From: Burkholderiales bacterium
Lineage (GTDB): Bacteria > Pseudomonadota > Gammaproteobacteria > Burkholderiales > Burkholderiaceae_C
Direction: 5' to 3'
DNA: 8,266 nt
Assembly: GCA_005793295.1 (NCBI GenBank)
Contig: SXSX01000061.1
Span: 1-8,266, forward strand
Of the stretch, positions 1-6,334 are shown piece after piece (position 1 is the stretch's first letter; each line of letters begins with the position of its first letter). A program made the position numbers and the translations under genes. The notes under the pieces were generated by a model. That model worked only from the letters and a program-made list of their open reading frames with translations, was not told the DNA's origin and did not search any database.

Positions 1-690
1 AGTTGGAAAGAAGCCTGGGAGATGTATGCCGAAAGCAATGGCGGCGCATTGTTCAAAGATCTGGCGCGCTACGGTGTCCGTGAACCCAAAGGCTGGAAAG
101 ACGCTTGCGAAGGTAAGGATCACATCAGCCATCAAGCATGGGCTACTTTTTATCAATATGGACATGCTGCGGCCTTTCACACTTGGCTGCCCGAGCAGTC
201 CGAGATGAAATGGTTGTCGGAGAAGTATCCCGATACCTTTGACCGGTATTACAAAGGCCGCTTTGACCATTGGGCTGAAGTGCAAAAAACCGATGGCCGC
301 TGGTTCAATCAAACCCTGCCTATGCTTTGCCAGGTGTGCCAGGTCCCCATGATGTTTACCGAGCCTGGGGATCCCACGCAAATTGACTTTCATGAAACCA
401 CGTACCACGGCATGAAGCACCACTTTTGCAGCGTGCACTGCAAAGAAATTTTTGAAAACGAACCAAAAAAATATGTCCAAGCGTGGGTGCCAGTGCACCA
501 AATCTACCAAGGTTCTTGCTATCCAGAGGATATAAACCCAGCGTCACCTGGCGACAGCCCGGTGCGTGAGGTTTTGCGCTTTTACGGTGTAAATCCTGGC
601 GAAGACAATGGCGACTTCAGTACCAGTCCAGATCGCAGTAACTTTGCCAAATGGCGCGGCGACAAACCCAAACCTGGGGTTGCTACATGA
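1..690 (+). CDS. dmpN: Phenol hydroxylase large (alpha) oxygenase subunit, C-terminal fragment (5' end outside window)
   Basis: This is the C-terminal 229 residues of the di-iron oxygenase subunit of multicomponent phenol hydroxylase (DmpN/PhN/AphN, P3 protein), which hydroxylates phenol to catechol in the cytoplasm. The frame is open from base 1, so the ATG at 22 is internal and not a start. The family is about 510-520 residues long, so the four-helix-bundle di-iron ligands (two ExxH motifs) lie upstream of the window. What is visible is the C-terminal region, with a C-x2-C pair at fragment residues 110 and 113 and a C-x3-C pair at 143 and 147. From memory, these have the same spacing as the four cysteines that bind structural zinc in the Pseudomonas OX1 phenol hydroxylase alpha subunit. 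Its stop codon overlaps the start of the next gene (ATGA at 687-690), consistent with translational coupling of the N and O subunits. The identification is firm from the long C-terminal match and the gene order. Confidence 0.95.
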   Translation, partial: SWKEAWEMYAESNGGALFKDLARYGVREPKGWKDACEGKDHISHQAWATFYQYGHAAAFHTWLPEQSEMKWLSEKYPDTFDRYYKGRFDHWAEVQKTDGRWFNQTLPMLCQVCQVPMMFTEPGDPTQIDFHETTYHGMKHHFCSVHCKEIFENEPKKYVQAWVPVHQIYQGSCYPEDINPASPGDSPVREVLRFYGVNPGEDNGDFSTSPDRSNFAKWRGDKPKPGVAT

Positions 691-1085
691 GCGCATTGGT
701 CACTGATGTGATGCTTCGCTCACTGGGGCCATATCCCCTGCACGAGGCCGACACTGAGGATCGTTTTTATGGTAACCGGCTGATTTACACCAGCTGGGAA
801 AACCATTTGATGTATGCAGCCCCTTTTTGTCTTCCATTGCCACCGACGCTGCCTTTTGGCGCGTTGGTTCGTGTGGTGTTTCCCGAGATTTATGGAGAAC
901 ACCCAGAGTTCGAGCAAATTGACTGGGAGCGCACGCAGTGGTTTAACTCCAAGCTGCGCTTTCGCCCAGACTTTGGTAAATCGCTGGAGCAGCACGGACT
1001 GACGCACAAGTCCCTGATCCGTTTTCGTACACCGGCGCTTGAAGGCATTAAACGCAGCACCCGCCCTGGACGTCAGGCTTTTTAA
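687..1085 (+). CDS. dmpO: Phenol hydroxylase small (gamma) oxygenase subunit
   Basis: This 132-residue protein is the small subunit (DmpO, P4 protein) of the (alpha beta gamma)2 phenol hydroxylase. It carries no catalytic metal and packs against the large subunit. It is recognised by position between N and P and by family-like segments: an N-terminal Y-G-N-R-L-I-Y-T-S-W stretch followed by HLMYAAPF, then a C-terminal LxxHGLTHKSLIRFRTP segment resembling the DmpO tail. It is somewhat longer than CF600 DmpO (119 residues from memory) and diverged through the middle. The start at 687 is preferred over the in-frame ATG at 651. The 687 start gives the ATGA overlap with the dmpN stop, has a G-rich stretch at 676-679 as a possible weak ribosome site, and avoids a 12-residue extension inside dmpN. 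Small subunits of this family evolve quickly, so context carries part of the call. Confidence 0.9.
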   Translation: MSALVTDVMLRSLGPYPLHEADTEDRFYGNRLIYTSWENHLMYAAPFCLPLPPTLPFGALVRVVFPEIYGEHPEFEQIDWERTQWFNSKLRFRPDFGKSLEQHGLTHKSLIRFRTPALEGIKRSTRPGRQAF

Positions 1086-1087
1086 GG
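1084..1087 (+). promoter_or_regulatory. Ribosome binding site for dmpP
   Basis: AAGG lies five bases before the ATG at 1093 and overlaps the dmpO stop codon (TAA, 1083-1085). It supports 1093 as the dmpP start rather than the in-frame ATG at 1039, which would overlap dmpO by 47 bases and add 18 residues not expected in the family. Confidence 0.6.
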
Positions 1088-1092
1088 CACGC

Positions 1093-2157
1093 ATGAGTTA
1101 CCAATTGACGATCGAACCCCTAGGTGCCACCATTGAAGTGGAAGAGGGACAGACTCTACTCGACGCCGCCCTGCGTCAGGGTATATATATCCCCCATGCC
1201 TGTGGCCACGGCCTTTGCGGCACCTGCAAGGTGGAGGTGAGCAATGGCGAGGTAGACCATGGCCACGCCAATCCCTTTGCCCTAATGGAATTTGAGCGTG
1301 ACCAAGGCAAGACATTGGCCTGTTGCGCTACCTTGCAAAGCGACGCCACCATTGAGGCCGATATCGACGAAGAGCCCGATGCGGAAATTATTCCAGTGCG
1401 AGACTTTGAGACCACAGTCTCGCGCATCGAGCAACTCACGCCCACCATCAAGGCCATCTTTTTAAAGCTAGCCTCGCCCATCCACTTCCAAGCGGGTCAG
1501 TATTTTCAATTGGTGATCCCGGGTGTAGCGGGCGGACGCGCTTTTTCGATCGCCAATTCCCCAGAGCAAGTGGCCGTCAGTGGCGAGATAGAGCTCAATG
1601 TCCGTATCGTAAAAGAAGGTGTGGGGACCACGTGGTTGCACCAAAATTTGGCGGTGGGGTCCCCACTGCGCATAGCAGGCCCTTACGGGCGCTTTTTTGT
1701 ACGCAAGTCGGTCAAGCAACCTAGAGTCTTTATGGCTGGAGGTTCCGGTTTGTCTAGCCCGCGTTCCATGATTTTGGATCTTCTTGCCAGCGGTAGCAGC
1801 GAGCCCATTACGCTGGTCTATGGACAACGTAGCCGCGACGAGTTGTACTACGACGCCGAGTTTCGCGCACTGGCTGCGCAGCACTCGCATTTCACTTATC
1901 TACCCGCCCTGTCTGATGAGCCAGAGGGCAGTGATTGGACAGGCGCGCGCGGCTTTGCGCACGATGCAGCCAAAGCACATTTCAACAATAATTTTTCTGG
2001 CCACACCGCTTATCTGTGCGGACCGCCAGTCATGGTGGAGGCCTGCATCAGTACCTTGATGCAGGGGCGCTTGTACGAACGTGACATTTTTACCGAAAAA
2101 TTTCTCTCGGCTGCCGACGCCAACCAACAGCGCAGCCCGCTGTTCAAGCGTGTATAG
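1093..2157 (+). CDS. dmpP: Phenol hydroxylase reductase, [2Fe-2S]/FAD/NADH
   Basis: This 354-residue protein is the electron-transfer component (DmpP, P5 protein), passing electrons from NADH through FAD and a [2Fe-2S] cluster to the oxygenase. Residues 1-95 form a plant-type ferredoxin domain with cluster cysteines C37, C42, C45 and C77. Residues from about 105 to 205 form the flavin domain, with the RAFS motif at 149-152 that contacts FAD. Residues from about 210 on form the NAD-binding domain, with GGSGLSSP (216-223) and CGPP (309-312). The protein ends in a typical LFKRV tail. Length matches CF600 DmpP (about 353), and the N-terminus MSYQLTIEP matches the family's MSY-x-x-TIEP pattern, fixing the start at 1093. 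It lies seven bases after dmpO and eleven before the next ferredoxin gene. All key residues are present, so it should be functional. Confidence 0.97.
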   Translation: MSYQLTIEPLGATIEVEEGQTLLDAALRQGIYIPHACGHGLCGTCKVEVSNGEVDHGHANPFALMEFERDQGKTLACCATLQSDATIEADIDEEPDAEIIPVRDFETTVSRIEQLTPTIKAIFLKLASPIHFQAGQYFQLVIPGVAGGRAFSIANSPEQVAVSGEIELNVRIVKEGVGTTWLHQNLAVGSPLRIAGPYGRFFVRKSVKQPRVFMAGGSGLSSPRSMILDLLASGSSEPITLVYGQRSRDELYYDAEFRALAAQHSHFTYLPALSDEPEGSDWTGARGFAHDAAKAHFNNNFSGHTAYLCGPPVMVEACISTLMQGRLYERDIFTEKFLSAADANQQRSPLFKRV

Positions 2158-2168
2158 ACCCAACCGCC

Positions 2169-2528
2169 ATGGCCGATAAATCCATCACCAGGCATACGGT
2201 GCACGTTGTGCAAACCGAAGAGTCCTATGCCTGCTGTGAAAACCAGAGCCTGCTGCAGGGAATGCTCAAGCTTGGGCGCAAATGCATACCGGTGGGCTGC
2301 GTCAATGGCGGCTGTGGCGTATGCAAGGTGCGTGTGGTCAAAGGACAAGTCAATAAGCTCGGGCCGGTCAGTCGGGCCCACGTGAGCGCGCAAGAGGATG
2401 CGCAGGGATACACCTTGGCATGCCGGGTGGCGCCCACCGATGAGGTGTGGCTCGAAGTGGCATGCAAGCTAGAAAAGCTTTTTTCCAAAGGGTTCGCTGC
2501 ACCAAAGAGCGAAATTTTCAACAAGTAA
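2169..2528 (+). CDS. dmpQ: [2Fe-2S] ferredoxin that reactivates catechol 2,3-dioxygenase (DmpQ/XylT type)
   Basis: This 119-residue ferredoxin has plant-type cluster ligands C44, C49, C52 and C85 within the pattern C-x4-C-x2-C plus a distal cysteine. The DmpQ/XylT/NahT family is known to reduce the inactive ferric iron of catechol 2,3-dioxygenase back to ferrous, protecting it against inactivation by substituted catechols. Its position immediately upstream of dmpB, with the dmpB ribosome site overlapping its stop codon, fits that partnership. There is no clear ribosome site before its own ATG, which lies eleven bases after the dmpP stop, so translation may be coupled to dmpP. Two extra cysteines (C22, C23) lie near the N-terminus, and C39 lies just before the cluster loop. 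Electron supply by DmpP is plausible but is inference. Confidence 0.92.
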   Translation: MADKSITRHTVHVVQTEESYACCENQSLLQGMLKLGRKCIPVGCVNGGCGVCKVRVVKGQVNKLGPVSRAHVSAQEDAQGYTLACRVAPTDEVWLEVACKLEKLFSKGFAAPKSEIFNK

Positions 2529-2532
2529 GGAG
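2526..2532 (+). promoter_or_regulatory. Strong ribosome binding site for dmpB
   Basis: TAAGGAG lies six bases before the ATG at 2539 and includes the dmpQ stop codon (2526-2528). It is the best Shine-Dalgarno match in the window. Its spacing favours the ATG at 2539 over the second in-frame ATG at 2548. Strong initiation on the dioxygenase gene fits the high DmpB expression usual in meta-cleavage operons. Confidence 0.75.
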
Positions 2533-2538
2533 ACAACC

Positions 2539-3483
2539 ATGAGCATTATGAGAATTGGCCACGTCGACATCAATGTGATGGACATGGCAGCCGCAGTAAA
2601 ACACTACGAAAACGTGCTGGGCTTAAAGTCCACCATGCAGGATAAGACCGGTAAGGTTTATATGAAATGTTGGGACGAATGGGATAAGTTTTCTCTGGTT
2701 CTGACACCTTCAGACCGTGCTGGCGTCAACCATGTGGCATACAAAGTTGAGAAAGACAGTGAACTCGAACAATTAAAAATCGCCATTGAAGCGGCCGGTA
2801 CCGCCACCAAGATGGTTGCGGAAGGAACCATGCCCTCAACTGGGCGAATGCTGGTATTTAACCTGCCCAGTGGCCACGAGATGCGCCTGTTTGCCATGAA
2901 GGAATGCGTCGGTACAGACGTGGGGTCTCTCAATCCCGATCCTTGGCCTGATGGCGTTAAAGGTGCGGCTGCGCATTGGCTCGACCACGTGTTGCTGATG
3001 TGTGAGTTCAATCCCGGAGAAGGCATCAACAAGGTGGCAGAAAACACAAGCTTCTTCATTGATGTGCTTAACTTTTTCCAAACCGAGCAACTGACCGTGG
3101 GTCCTGAAGGCGCGTTTCAATTGGCGTCATTCTTATCGTGTTCGAGCAAGCCGCACGACATCGCTTTTGTGGGCGGCCCCACTCCCGGCTTACATCACAT
3201 TTCCTACTTCCTTGATTCATGGCACGACGTGCTCAAGGCGGGCGATGTGATGGCCAAGAACAAGGTGCGCATTGACGTTGCGCCTACACGTCACGGCATA
3301 ACACGTGGTGAGACGATTTACTTCTTTGATCCCAGTGGCAACCGCAACGAGACATTTGCGGGCTTGGGTTACCAAGCACAGCGCGACCGCCCGATAACCA
3401 CTTGGACGGAGGATGAGGCAGGCAGAGCAATTTTCTACCACACCGGTGTGTTACCTCCCTCTTTTACCGACGTCTACACCTGA
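2539..3483 (+). CDS. dmpB: Catechol 2,3-dioxygenase (extradiol, type I)
   Basis: This 314-residue enzyme cleaves catechol with O2 between C2 and C3 to give yellow 2-hydroxymuconic semialdehyde. It is a cytoplasmic, Fe(II)-dependent, two-domain member of the vicinal oxygen chelate fold. Aligning by eye to XylE, the iron ligands H153, H214 and E265 correspond to H150, H220 and E271 here. The second-sphere residues H199, H246 and Y255 correspond to H206, H252 and Y261. The signature around 219-273, including GLHHISY, PTRHGITRGETIYFFDPSGN and the E271 glutamate, is intact. The protein is a few residues longer than XylE (307 from memory), with an insertion in the first half and a tail ending TDVYT. 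It follows the ferredoxin gene that should reactivate it and precedes the DUF336 gene by 16 bases. Substrate range (methylcatechols versus catechol) cannot be read from the sequence. Confidence 0.97.
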   Translation: MSIMRIGHVDINVMDMAAAVKHYENVLGLKSTMQDKTGKVYMKCWDEWDKFSLVLTPSDRAGVNHVAYKVEKDSELEQLKIAIEAAGTATKMVAEGTMPSTGRMLVFNLPSGHEMRLFAMKECVGTDVGSLNPDPWPDGVKGAAAHWLDHVLLMCEFNPGEGINKVAENTSFFIDVLNFFQTEQLTVGPEGAFQLASFLSCSSKPHDIAFVGGPTPGLHHISYFLDSWHDVLKAGDVMAKNKVRIDVAPTRHGITRGETIYFFDPSGNRNETFAGLGYQAQRDRPITTWTEDEAGRAIFYHTGVLPPSFTDVYT

Positions 3484-3499
3484 AATCCAGAACGACGCA

Positions 3500-3937
3500 A
3501 TGCAAACATTTCCACTGAGTGTTCCTCAGCCTGTCATCAGCGCAGCAGCAGCGCACGACTGTGTGGGTGCCGCTGTCAAAACAGCACAGTCCATGGGGCT
3601 GTGTGTGAATGTAGCGGTGCTTGATGGCAGTGGCGTGCTGGCCGCGTTCTTACGAATGCCAGGCGCGCCGCTGCACTCGGTGGAAATTGCCATTGACAAA
3701 GCCTATACCGCTGTCAGCTTTGGCCTTGCTACCAGCCGGTGGCACGCAGCACTTGAAGGTCATTCGGCTGCGGTGCGCGAAGGCATTGTGCGAAGACCCC
3801 GCTTTGTGGCTTTTGGTGGGGGTCTGGCCATTGTGGATCAGGGTCAACGCATTGGAGCCATTGGTGTGTCGGGCGCGACTGAAAGCCAGGATGAAGCGAT
3901 TGCGCAGGCTGGGCTTCACGCACTTGGACTGGATTGA
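3500..3937 (+). CDS. GlcG/HbpS-like heme-binding-family protein (DUF336), role in pathway unassigned
   Basis: This 145-residue protein belongs to the GlcG/HbpS/PduO-C (DUF336) family. The visible signature is an N-terminal helix rich in alanine, then VNVAVLDGSGVLAAFLRMPGA (about residues 34-54), then an IDKAYTAVSFGLAT segment and the C-terminal hallmark GGGLAIVDQGQRIGAIGVSG followed by QDEAIAQAG. The family contains heme-binding sensors (HbpS), cobalamin-enzyme domains (PduO) and many uncharacterised proteins. Similar genes sit in other aromatic degradation operons (for example nahX of naphthalene/salicylate clusters), but I know of no established catalytic role. The start at 3500 is the first ATG after the dmpB stop; an in-frame ATG at 3413 would overlap dmpB by 71 bases and add 29 unlikely residues. 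No good ribosome site is visible. There is no signal peptide, so it is probably cytoplasmic. It is absent between B and C in the classical CF600 dmp operon. Confidence 0.85.
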   Translation: MQTFPLSVPQPVISAAAAHDCVGAAVKTAQSMGLCVNVAVLDGSGVLAAFLRMPGAPLHSVEIAIDKAYTAVSFGLATSRWHAALEGHSAAVREGIVRRPRFVAFGGGLAIVDQGQRIGAIGVSGATESQDEAIAQAGLHALGLD

Positions 3938-3944
3938 TTTTGAT

Positions 3945-3962
3945 ATGAAAAAACTACGATGA
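3945..3962 (+). other. Five-codon mini-ORF overlapping the dmpC start
   Basis: An ATG at 3945 opens a five-codon frame (MKKLR) whose TGA (3960-3962) overlaps the dmpC start codon in an ATGA arrangement. dmpC has no obvious Shine-Dalgarno sequence, since the preceding bases are an A-rich run and CTACG. Reinitiation from this mini-frame could therefore help load ribosomes on dmpC. The mini-frame itself also lacks a good ribosome site, and a chance occurrence is quite possible. Confidence 0.25.
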
Positions 3963-5413
3963 AACATTTTTTGAACTACATCAACGGCGAGTTTGTTGCG
4001 ACTGGCAAAACATTTGAGAATCATGCCCCTGCTGATAACAAAGTTTTAGGTCTGGTGCACGAGGCTGGGCAAGCCGAGGTGGACGCTGCAGTGCGTGCCG
4101 CACGCGCCGCTCTGCATGGCGATTGGGGCCGAATGACTGTGGTTAAACGCACGGAATTACTCCACGCTGTTGCCGATGAAATTATCCGTCGCTCGGACGA
4201 GTTTTTAGAAGCAGAGATTGCCGACACTGGCAAGCCACGCAGTTTGGCTTCACACATCGACATTCCCCGTGGCGCAGCCAACTTCAAGGTGTTTGCTGAC
4301 ATTGTTAAAAACGTGCCAACCGAAAGCTTTGAGATGGCCACACCCGACGGTGGGCAGGCCATTAACTACGCTACCCGCTCGCCAGTCGGCGTGGTGGGCG
4401 TAGTGTGCCCTTGGAACCTTCCTCTCTTGCTCATGACGTGGAAAGTCGGCCCAGCGCTGGCCTGCGGAAACACGGTGGTGGTCAAGCCCTCAGAGGAGAC
4501 TCCTGCCACGGCTACGCTTTTGGGTGAGGTGATGAGCGCGGTGGGAATCCCTCCCGGTGTTTATAACGTAGTACACGGTTTCGGGCCCCAATCAGCGGGT
4601 GAATACCTTACCCGTCACCCCGGCGTCAACGCCATTACCTTCACCGGTGAGACACGTACCGGTGAAGCCATCATGGCCGCTGCCGCCAAGGGCGTGCGCC
4701 CGGTTTCGTTTGAACTCGGCGGCAAAAATGCAGGCATCGTTTTTGCTGACGCTGACTTTGACAAAGCCATTGCAGGCATTACCCGCAGCGTGTTCGAAAA
4801 CTGTGGCCAGGTTTGCTTGGGAACAGAACGGGTCTATGTTCAGCGACCGATTTTCGAAAAATTCGTTGCAGCCCTCAAAGCAAAAGCAGAAGCGCTAAAG
4901 ATTGGCCCGCCCAATGAGCCTGGTGTCAACTTAGGGCCACTGATATCTGCCGAACACAAACAAAAAGTTTTGTCTTATTACCAAAAAGCCCTGGCCGAAG
5001 GTGCGACCCTAGTCACTGGCGGCAGCGTTCCCGACATGCCCGCTGAGTTAGCACATGGCCATTGGGTGCAACCTACCATCTGGACAGGCCTGCCTGAAAG
5101 CGCGGCCGTGGTGCGCGAAGAGGTGTTTGGGCCATGTTGCCATATCGCTCCCTTTGACACAGAGGAAGAAGTAATTGCTCTAGCCAATGCCACTGAATAT
5201 GGTTTGGCTACCACCATTTGGACAGAGAACCTGGGCTGCGCTCATCGTGTTGCCAAACGAGTGGAGGTGGGAATTTGCTGGGTCAATAGCTGGTTCTTAC
5301 GCGATCTGCGCACCGCTTTTGGCGGAGCTAAGGCATCGGGTATTGGACGCGAGGGGGGTGTGCATTCGCTTGAGTTTTACACCGAACTGCGCAACGTCTG
5401 CATCAAACTCTAA
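3959..5413 (+). CDS. dmpC: 2-hydroxymuconic semialdehyde dehydrogenase (NAD+)
   Basis: This 484-residue aldehyde dehydrogenase superfamily enzyme oxidises 2-hydroxymuconic semialdehyde to 2-hydroxymuconate with NAD+, opening the oxidative (4-oxalocrotonate) branch of meta-cleavage. Its length matches DmpC/XylG (about 486). The catalytic set is complete: N153 in PWNLP, K176 in VKPSE, the general base E252 in FELGGKN, and the nucleophile C286 in NCGQVCLG. The nucleotide-binding FTG motif (228-230) and the EEVFGP segment (387-392) are present. The N-terminus MKHFLNYINGEFV is typical of the family. Operon position between the dioxygenase and the hydrolase supports substrate assignment over other aldehyde dehydrogenases. 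The ATG at 3959 lies 21 bases after the DUF336 gene and overlaps a tiny upstream frame. The downstream hydrolase gene follows after nine bases. Confidence 0.95.
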   Translation: MKHFLNYINGEFVATGKTFENHAPADNKVLGLVHEAGQAEVDAAVRAARAALHGDWGRMTVVKRTELLHAVADEIIRRSDEFLEAEIADTGKPRSLASHIDIPRGAANFKVFADIVKNVPTESFEMATPDGGQAINYATRSPVGVVGVVCPWNLPLLLMTWKVGPALACGNTVVVKPSEETPATATLLGEVMSAVGIPPGVYNVVHGFGPQSAGEYLTRHPGVNAITFTGETRTGEAIMAAAAKGVRPVSFELGGKNAGIVFADADFDKAIAGITRSVFENCGQVCLGTERVYVQRPIFEKFVAALKAKAEALKIGPPNEPGVNLGPLISAEHKQKVLSYYQKALAEGATLVTGGSVPDMPAELAHGHWVQPTIWTGLPESAAVVREEVFGPCCHIAPFDTEEEVIALANATEYGLATTIWTENLGCAHRVAKRVEVGICWVNSWFLRDLRTAFGGAKASGIGREGGVHSLEFYTELRNVCIKL

Positions 5414-5416
5414 AGG
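5412..5416 (+). promoter_or_regulatory. Ribosome binding site for dmpD
   Basis: AAAGG lies six bases before the ATG at 5423 and overlaps the dmpC stop codon (5411-5413). It supports this start and close translational linkage of dmpC and dmpD. Confidence 0.6.
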
Positions 5417-5422
5417 CAGACC

Positions 5423-6283
5423 ATGACCCAAGCCAGCAACCCCGAAATCGGCCAACGCGTTCGTACCGGCACCTTCTTTAGCAATGTGCACGACCAGGGC
5501 AGCGGCCCACCCGTGATGCTCTTGCATGGCTCCGGCGCAGGCGTGAGCGCCTGGGCCAACTGGCGATTATTGCTTCCGGTGCTCTCGAAAGGTCGGCGTG
5601 TGTTGGCGCCCGACTTGTTTGGATTTGGCTATTCCGACCGGCCTAACGACGCGGGTAACAACGCCCACTATCGTATGGAAGCTTGGGTACAGCAGGCAGT
5701 GGATGTTCTCGATGCCCTTGAAATATCCCAAGCCGACGTGGTGGGAAACTCCTTTGGCGGCGCGCTTGCGCTGGCATTGGCCATTGCACACCCCATGCGG
5801 GTTCGCCGACTGGTATTAATGGGCAGCGTGGGCGTGCCTTTTGAAATCACGCCTGGTTTGGAGGCCGCATGGGGCTACACGCCATCGCTAGACCATATGC
5901 GCCAACTGCTTGATATATTTGCTTTCGACCGCAGCCGCGTGACAGACGAACTGGCGAAGCTGCGTTACCAAGCCAGCATCCAGCCAGGTTTTCAGGAGTC
6001 GTTTAGCGCCATGTTTCCAGCGCCACGCCAGCGCTGGATCGATGCTATGGCTAGCCTGGAAAAAGACATTCGTGCCTTACCGCACCACACGCTGGTGGTT
6101 CACGGGCGCGAGGATGCGGTCATTCCCTTGGCTACCTCGCTGGCCTTGGCGCAGCAAATTTCGCGCTCGCAGTTGCACGTGTTTGGCCAGTGCGGGCACT
6201 GGACCCAGATTGAGCACGCCGCCCGCTTTGCCCAGTTGCTGGAAAACTTTTTCGCTGAGGCCGATGCCATCGCTTCCGCCTGA
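5423..6283 (+). CDS. dmpD: 2-hydroxymuconic semialdehyde hydrolase (alpha/beta hydrolase)
   Basis: This 286-residue alpha/beta hydrolase is a C-C bond hydrolase that converts 2-hydroxymuconic semialdehyde to 2-oxopent-4-enoate and formate. It also acts on the ketone products of 3-substituted catechols, which the dehydrogenase cannot oxidise. The oxyanion segment LLHGSGAG is at 33-40, the nucleophile S110 sits in GNSFGG (108-113), the acid is D231 in VHGREDAVIP, and the base is H259 in GQCGHW. All three catalytic residues are present at family spacing. Length is close to DmpD (283 from memory) and XylF. It lies between the dehydrogenase and hydratase genes, as in classical meta operons. Related hydrolases of biphenyl (BphD) and other pathways share these motifs, so the exact substrate preference rests on context. 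Confidence 0.94.
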   Translation: MTQASNPEIGQRVRTGTFFSNVHDQGSGPPVMLLHGSGAGVSAWANWRLLLPVLSKGRRVLAPDLFGFGYSDRPNDAGNNAHYRMEAWVQQAVDVLDALEISQADVVGNSFGGALALALAIAHPMRVRRLVLMGSVGVPFEITPGLEAAWGYTPSLDHMRQLLDIFAFDRSRVTDELAKLRYQASIQPGFQESFSAMFPAPRQRWIDAMASLEKDIRALPHHTLVVHGREDAVIPLATSLALAQQISRSQLHVFGQCGHWTQIEHAARFAQLLENFFAEADAIASA

Positions 6284-6334
6284 CACACAGCTTTCTATAC
6301 CGATTCATTTACTACACGCAGGACCTCCAACCCC

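Noticed and set aside
1039..1092. N-terminal extension of the dmpP frame from the ATG at 1039
   Set aside because: It would overlap dmpO by 47 bases, has no family counterpart, and the ATG at 1093 has a ribosome site and the conserved MSY start.
1180..1194. A/T-rich stretch with TATATATAT in dmpP resembling a promoter -10 region
   Set aside because: It encodes the conserved GIYIP segment before the cluster cysteines and has no convincing -35 partner or downstream start.
1654..1666. Near-perfect palindrome GTGGGGTCCCCAC within dmpP, with a second GTGG-GGA-CCAC dyad at 1621-1631
   Set aside because: Both lie inside conserved coding sequence with loops too short for stable hairpins, and no binding-site context is present. 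They are likely codon-choice coincidences.
2472..2486. AAAAGCTTTT palindrome followed by T's in the 3' part of dmpQ, resembling a terminator
   Set aside because: The stem has no loop and no GC-rich base, it lies within coding sequence, and dmpB follows immediately in the same operon.
3413..3499. N-terminal extension of the DUF336 frame into the end of dmpB
   Set aside because: The added 29 residues do not look like the family and lie inside the dmpB coding sequence; 3500 is the better start.
6284..6334. The 51-base dmpD-dmpE spacer as a possible internal promoter
   Set aside because: No paired -35/-10 hexamers with suitable spacing are evident, and there is no dyad suggesting an operator.
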